Origin: CAYRWK01 sp964427965
GTDB lineage: Bacteria; Patescibacteriota; WWE3; UBA101185; UBA10185
DNA: 8,701 nt
Direction: 5' to 3'
Assembly: GCA_964427965.1 (NCBI GenBank)
Contig: CAYRWK010000034.1
Span: 1-8,701, forward strand
This document shows, in pieces, positions 6,326 to 8,701 of the stretch. A program made the position numbers and the translations under genes. Position 1 is the first letter of the stretch, and the number at the start of each line of letters is the position of its first letter. The notes beneath the pieces were generated by a model. That model made no database searches and had not been told where the DNA came from. It worked only from the letters and a program-made list of their open reading frames with translations.

Positions 6326-7012
6326 ATGCAACCAACAGCAAGAATCTCTTTATTTGAAGACAAATTTGTTCTCGGAATATTAGTTTTGACTGTACTAATA
6401 GCAGTGTTTGGTGGTATCTTTTTATCCAAATCTCCAAGCGGTCCAACTGTCCTAAATAAGGAGGAGAGCAAAGAGGCTCTATCTGTAAAACCAGATGATT
6501 GGATAAAAGGAGTTCCAGAAGCCCCGATAACTATCGTAGAGTATCTGGATTTCGAGTGTGAAGCCTGTCAGGCATACTACCCAATTACAAAAAAGCTACA
6601 GGAGGAATATCAAAGTAAAGTACGTTTTGTTGTCAGATATTTCCCCTTACCCGGTCATAAAAATTCTATAACATCAGCCACCGCCGCTGAGGCTGCAGGA
6701 ATTCAGGGAAAGTTTTGGGAAATGCACGACCTGCTGTATGAAAATCAAAAAACTTGGGGTGAGAAAACAGCCCCGGATCCATCACTGTTTACTGAATACG
6801 CCAAACAAATTGGACTAGATATGGAGAAATTTTCAACCGATATCAATTCCCAACAGGTTCTCTCAAGAATTAACAGAGACAAGATTGCTGGAGGTTCGTT
6901 GGGTATTTCAGGAACACCAACATTTTTTATTAATGGAGAAAAAATTCCAAATCCCAAGGGTTACGATGATTTCAAGAGTATCATTGACGGCTTATTACCA
7001 TCAACTCAATAA
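6326..7012 (+). CDS. Membrane-anchored DsbA-like disulfide oxidoreductase (CEAC)
   Basis: This 228-aa protein has a short cytoplasmic N-terminus, one membrane anchor (about 14-33), a linker, and a DsbA-like thioredoxin domain (about 55-225). The active site is C78-E79-A80-C81 within YLDFECEAC, a setting typical of bacterial DsbA/thioredoxin_4 proteins. The cis-proline loop is G196-T197-P198 (SGTPTFFING). These two are its only cysteines, so it lacks the extra pair of the CPFC protein. It should act outside the membrane as an oxidase or related thiol enzyme. The 2-base gap from the previous gene and 15-base gap to the next place it inside one operon. No Shine-Dalgarno is seen. Confidence 0.87.
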   Translation: MQPTARISLFEDKFVLGILVLTVLIAVFGGIFLSKSPSGPTVLNKEESKEALSVKPDDWIKGVPEAPITIVEYLDFECEACQAYYPITKKLQEEYQSKVRFVVRYFPLPGHKNSITSATAAEAAGIQGKFWEMHDLLYENQKTWGEKTAPDPSLFTEYAKQIGLDMEKFSTDINSQQVLSRINRDKIAGGSLGISGTPTFFINGEKIPNPKGYDDFKSIIDGLLPSTQ

Positions 7013-7027
7013 TTTACTGCTAAACAA

Positions 7028-8515
7028 ATGAAAAAGTCTAAAAAATCCAAACTGTGTTTCTTTGTCCAAGGCATGCATTGTGCATCATGCGAGATGATTA
7101 TCGAAAAAAAGCTCAAAAAAGAAAAGGGAGTCACTTCCGTTGAGGTTGACTTATCGAATGGGCAGGTTTATGTTGAAACCCAGAGCAGTACACCTATTTC
7201 TGAAGATTACCTAAACTCTTTGTTTAAGAGAGATAACTATACTTTCTCTGCTAACCCGGTAGTAGATAGCCACAATCAGGTTACAGTGGAAGCAATTGAT
7301 ATAACCCCTTACGGCATTGCCGCTCTCCTCATAATGGCATTTTATATTCTTCAGCAATCAGGTTTCACTTCTTTGGTTTCTGTTAACTCTCAGTCTTCCT
7401 TGCCTCTGTTTTTTACATTTGGTTTAATTGCTGGGTTATCAAGTTGTGCTGCCTTGGTAGGTGGGATTATTCTTTCACTTAGTAAGCAGTGGTTGTCTCT
7501 GTATGGAAACGACGAATCTTTTGTCAAAAAAACCGAACCTCATCTGTTATTTAATGTCGGACGTGTGGTGGGGTATGGATTCTTTGGAGCCTTACTCGGT
7601 TTTCTGGGAACATTTTTCCGACCGTCTATCGGTTTCTCAGCGACCTTAATCATTTCAGTTTCATTACTCATGGTACTGCTTGGATTCCAGATGCTAGGGG
7701 TGAAAGCGCTGGCCAAATATCAGCTTCGTTTACCTAAAAGAATAACAAGAAAATTCTCAAACGAAGAAAATTTCAAAGGAAGGCTCGGTCCATTACTTAT
7801 GGGAGCACTTACATTTTTCTTACCTTGTGGATTCACCATTACCGCCCAAGCTTTAGCCATAACTTCAGGTTCTCCCATTCAGGGTTCTTTAATAATGTCC
7901 ATATTTGCTTTAGGTACGGTTCCTGGTTTACTCTCCATTGGTATCGGTAGCGTAAAAATGTTTACAAATTCAAATGTATCCAAACAGTTTTCTACTATCG
8001 CTGGAATTATCGTCATATTCTTTGCAGGATTCAACATTAATTCTCAAATGACTGTTTTGGGATTCTCAAATATTGGTGATGTTCTAGGTGCAGTTACAAC
8101 CTCGTCAACGAAGACAGGAAACATTTCCGGTCTCGCTCCAATAGAAAAAGGAAAACAAATTATCAGAATAAAAGCATCTTCAGACGGATACTCACCAAAC
8201 AAATTCAGGGTTAAGGTAGGTCAATTAGTTCGTGTTGAAATTACCGATGTTGGTACTAGTGGTTGTACCAATGCTGTTATTTCAAAATTATGGGACGGAC
8301 AAATATCACTTAACAAAGGACAAGTTTCCACCAAAGAGTTTACTCCTTCTAAAGTAGGCGTTTACAAATTCTCCTGTTGGATGGGTATGGTATCAGGAAC
8401 TATTGAAGTAGTCGACAAAACAGGAAATGCCGGACCTGCAAACGCAGAACCAATAGGTACAGGGGCTAAGGGTTGTGGTTGTGGGGGATCTGGAAGTTGT
8501 GCGGGATCAAAATAA
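7028..8515 (+). CDS. HMA / DsbD-TauE-like membrane / cupredoxin fusion protein
   Basis: This multidomain membrane protein (495 aa) is likely to move metal (probably copper) or electrons across the membrane. Domains in order: a heavy-metal-associated domain (about 8-72) with GMHCASC, ligands C18 and C21; a membrane domain of about seven helices (about 93-345) resembling the DsbD/CcdA and TauE/SafE superfamily, with C140 in GLSSCAALVGG and C267 in FLPCGF placed like the redox cysteine pair of that fold; a cupredoxin-like domain (about 376-463) with C413 and C450-W-M452-G-M454 as likely metal ligands; and a Gly/Cys tail with C483, C485 and C491. It is last in the operon, 15 bases after the CEAC gene, with no Shine-Dalgarno. 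Similar proteins are often annotated sulfite exporter TauE/SafE, which probably misstates the job. A DsbD-like reductant for the neighbouring thioredoxin-fold proteins or a copper route are the main alternatives. Confidence 0.82.
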   Translation: MKKSKKSKLCFFVQGMHCASCEMIIEKKLKKEKGVTSVEVDLSNGQVYVETQSSTPISEDYLNSLFKRDNYTFSANPVVDSHNQVTVEAIDITPYGIAALLIMAFYILQQSGFTSLVSVNSQSSLPLFFTFGLIAGLSSCAALVGGIILSLSKQWLSLYGNDESFVKKTEPHLLFNVGRVVGYGFFGALLGFLGTFFRPSIGFSATLIISVSLLMVLLGFQMLGVKALAKYQLRLPKRITRKFSNEENFKGRLGPLLMGALTFFLPCGFTITAQALAITSGSPIQGSLIMSIFALGTVPGLLSIGIGSVKMFTNSNVSKQFSTIAGIIVIFFAGFNINSQMTVLGFSNIGDVLGAVTTSSTKTGNISGLAPIEKGKQIIRIKASSDGYSPNKFRVKVGQLVRVEITDVGTSGCTNAVISKLWDGQISLNKGQVSTKEFTPSKVGVYKFSCWMGMVSGTIEVVDKTGNAGPANAEPIGTGAKGCGCGGSGSCAGSK

Positions 8516-8520
8516 GTCGA

Positions 8521-8550
8521 ATTATTACGGCTTTTGTCACAAGGAATAAT
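8521..8550 (+). other. Weak stem-loop just after the last gene
   Basis: ATTATT (8521-8526) pairs with AATAAT (8545-8550), enclosing a small inner stem TTTTG/CAAGG with two G-T pairs. It begins 6 bases after the stop at 8515, where a terminator is expected, but no T-run follows. It may be an RNA 3' end structure or chance. Confidence 0.25.
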
Positions 8551-8645
8551 GCTATCTCGCAACGCTATCAGTATCCAGATTATTGGGTATTATTCTCGGT
8601 TCGAATCTTGAGGGAAAATAGTGGGGTAATTCTGGGAAGCACCAA

Positions 8646-8657
8646 TCTCTATAGAGA
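8646..8657. repeat. 12-bp perfect palindrome
   Basis: TCTCTATAGAGA is a perfect 12-base palindrome in the non-coding right flank, 4 bases before a separate hairpin at 8662-8679. It could be a protein-binding site for a gene beyond the window. No gene is seen in 8516-8701. Confidence 0.4.
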
Positions 8658-8661
8658 ATAC

Positions 8662-8679
8662 GGACACCTTGCGGTGTCC
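8662..8679. repeat. 7-bp perfect hairpin near the right edge
   Basis: GGACACC and GGTGTCC are perfect complements around a TTGC loop. No T-run follows on the plus strand. On the minus strand the sequence after the stem is CGTATTC, so it is not a clear terminator there either. It resembles the small GC-rich hairpin at 1-15 in style but not in sequence. Confidence 0.5.
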
Positions 8680-8701
8680 AACTTGGTTGTCTGTTATAAC
8701 G

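Noticed and set aside
8590..8625. tRNA-like T-loop (GGTTCGAATC) in the right flank
   Set aside because: The flanking stem does not pair without a bulge, and no acceptor, D or anticodon arms can be built around it.

Overview
The window is an AT-rich bacterial segment packed with plus-strand genes. TGA is used as a normal stop (ends at 2027 and 3272), so the standard bacterial code fits. Several features point to an uncultivated Patescibacteria/CPR lineage, perhaps Microgenomates-like: small membrane-anchored DsbA-like proteins, mostly absent Shine-Dalgarno sequences, 2-15 base gaps between genes, and a lone SufS-type cysteine desulfurase. That lineage call is inference from gene style, not from a marker gene.

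Layout. (1) 1-119: leader with short hairpins, a weak promoter and an operator-like imperfect dyad. (2) 120-3272: three overlapping genes for a Zn/Cd/Pb-type P1B ATPase, a BlaI/MecI/CopY-type repressor and an M56 (BlaR1-like) membrane metalloprotease. (3) 3273-3354: a near-consensus promoter (TTGACA, 17 bp, TACAAT) whose -10 lies inside a 13-bp-arm inverted repeat, the best operator in the window. (4) 3355-4083: a DsbA-like anchored thioredoxin-fold protein (CPFC), followed by a clear intrinsic terminator. (5) 4170-8515: a tight four-gene unit with a SufS-type cysteine desulfurase, a two-TM protein with a thioredoxin-like domain (CFNC), a DsbA-like protein (CEAC), and a large fusion of HMA domain, DsbD/TauE-like membrane domain, cupredoxin domain and Cys-rich tail. 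(6) 8516-8701: non-coding, with several small palindromes.

How it may work. The locus reads as an envelope metal and thiol-redox module. The proposed circuit is that the M56 protease, which ends in a short extracytoplasmic tail with three cysteines, senses metal or thiol state and cleaves the BlaI-like repressor. That would release two related operators, one before the ATPase operon and one before the CPFC protein. The ATPase would export soft divalent metal. The three thioredoxin-fold proteins and the HMA-membrane-cupredoxin fusion would handle disulfides and/or copper outside the membrane, and SufS would mobilise sulfur from cysteine. No DsbB or VKOR is present in the window. The enzyme families are well supported; the circuit and the joint role are hypotheses. 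One anomaly is that the ATPase phosphorylation motif reads DKTRTLT instead of DKTGTLT.
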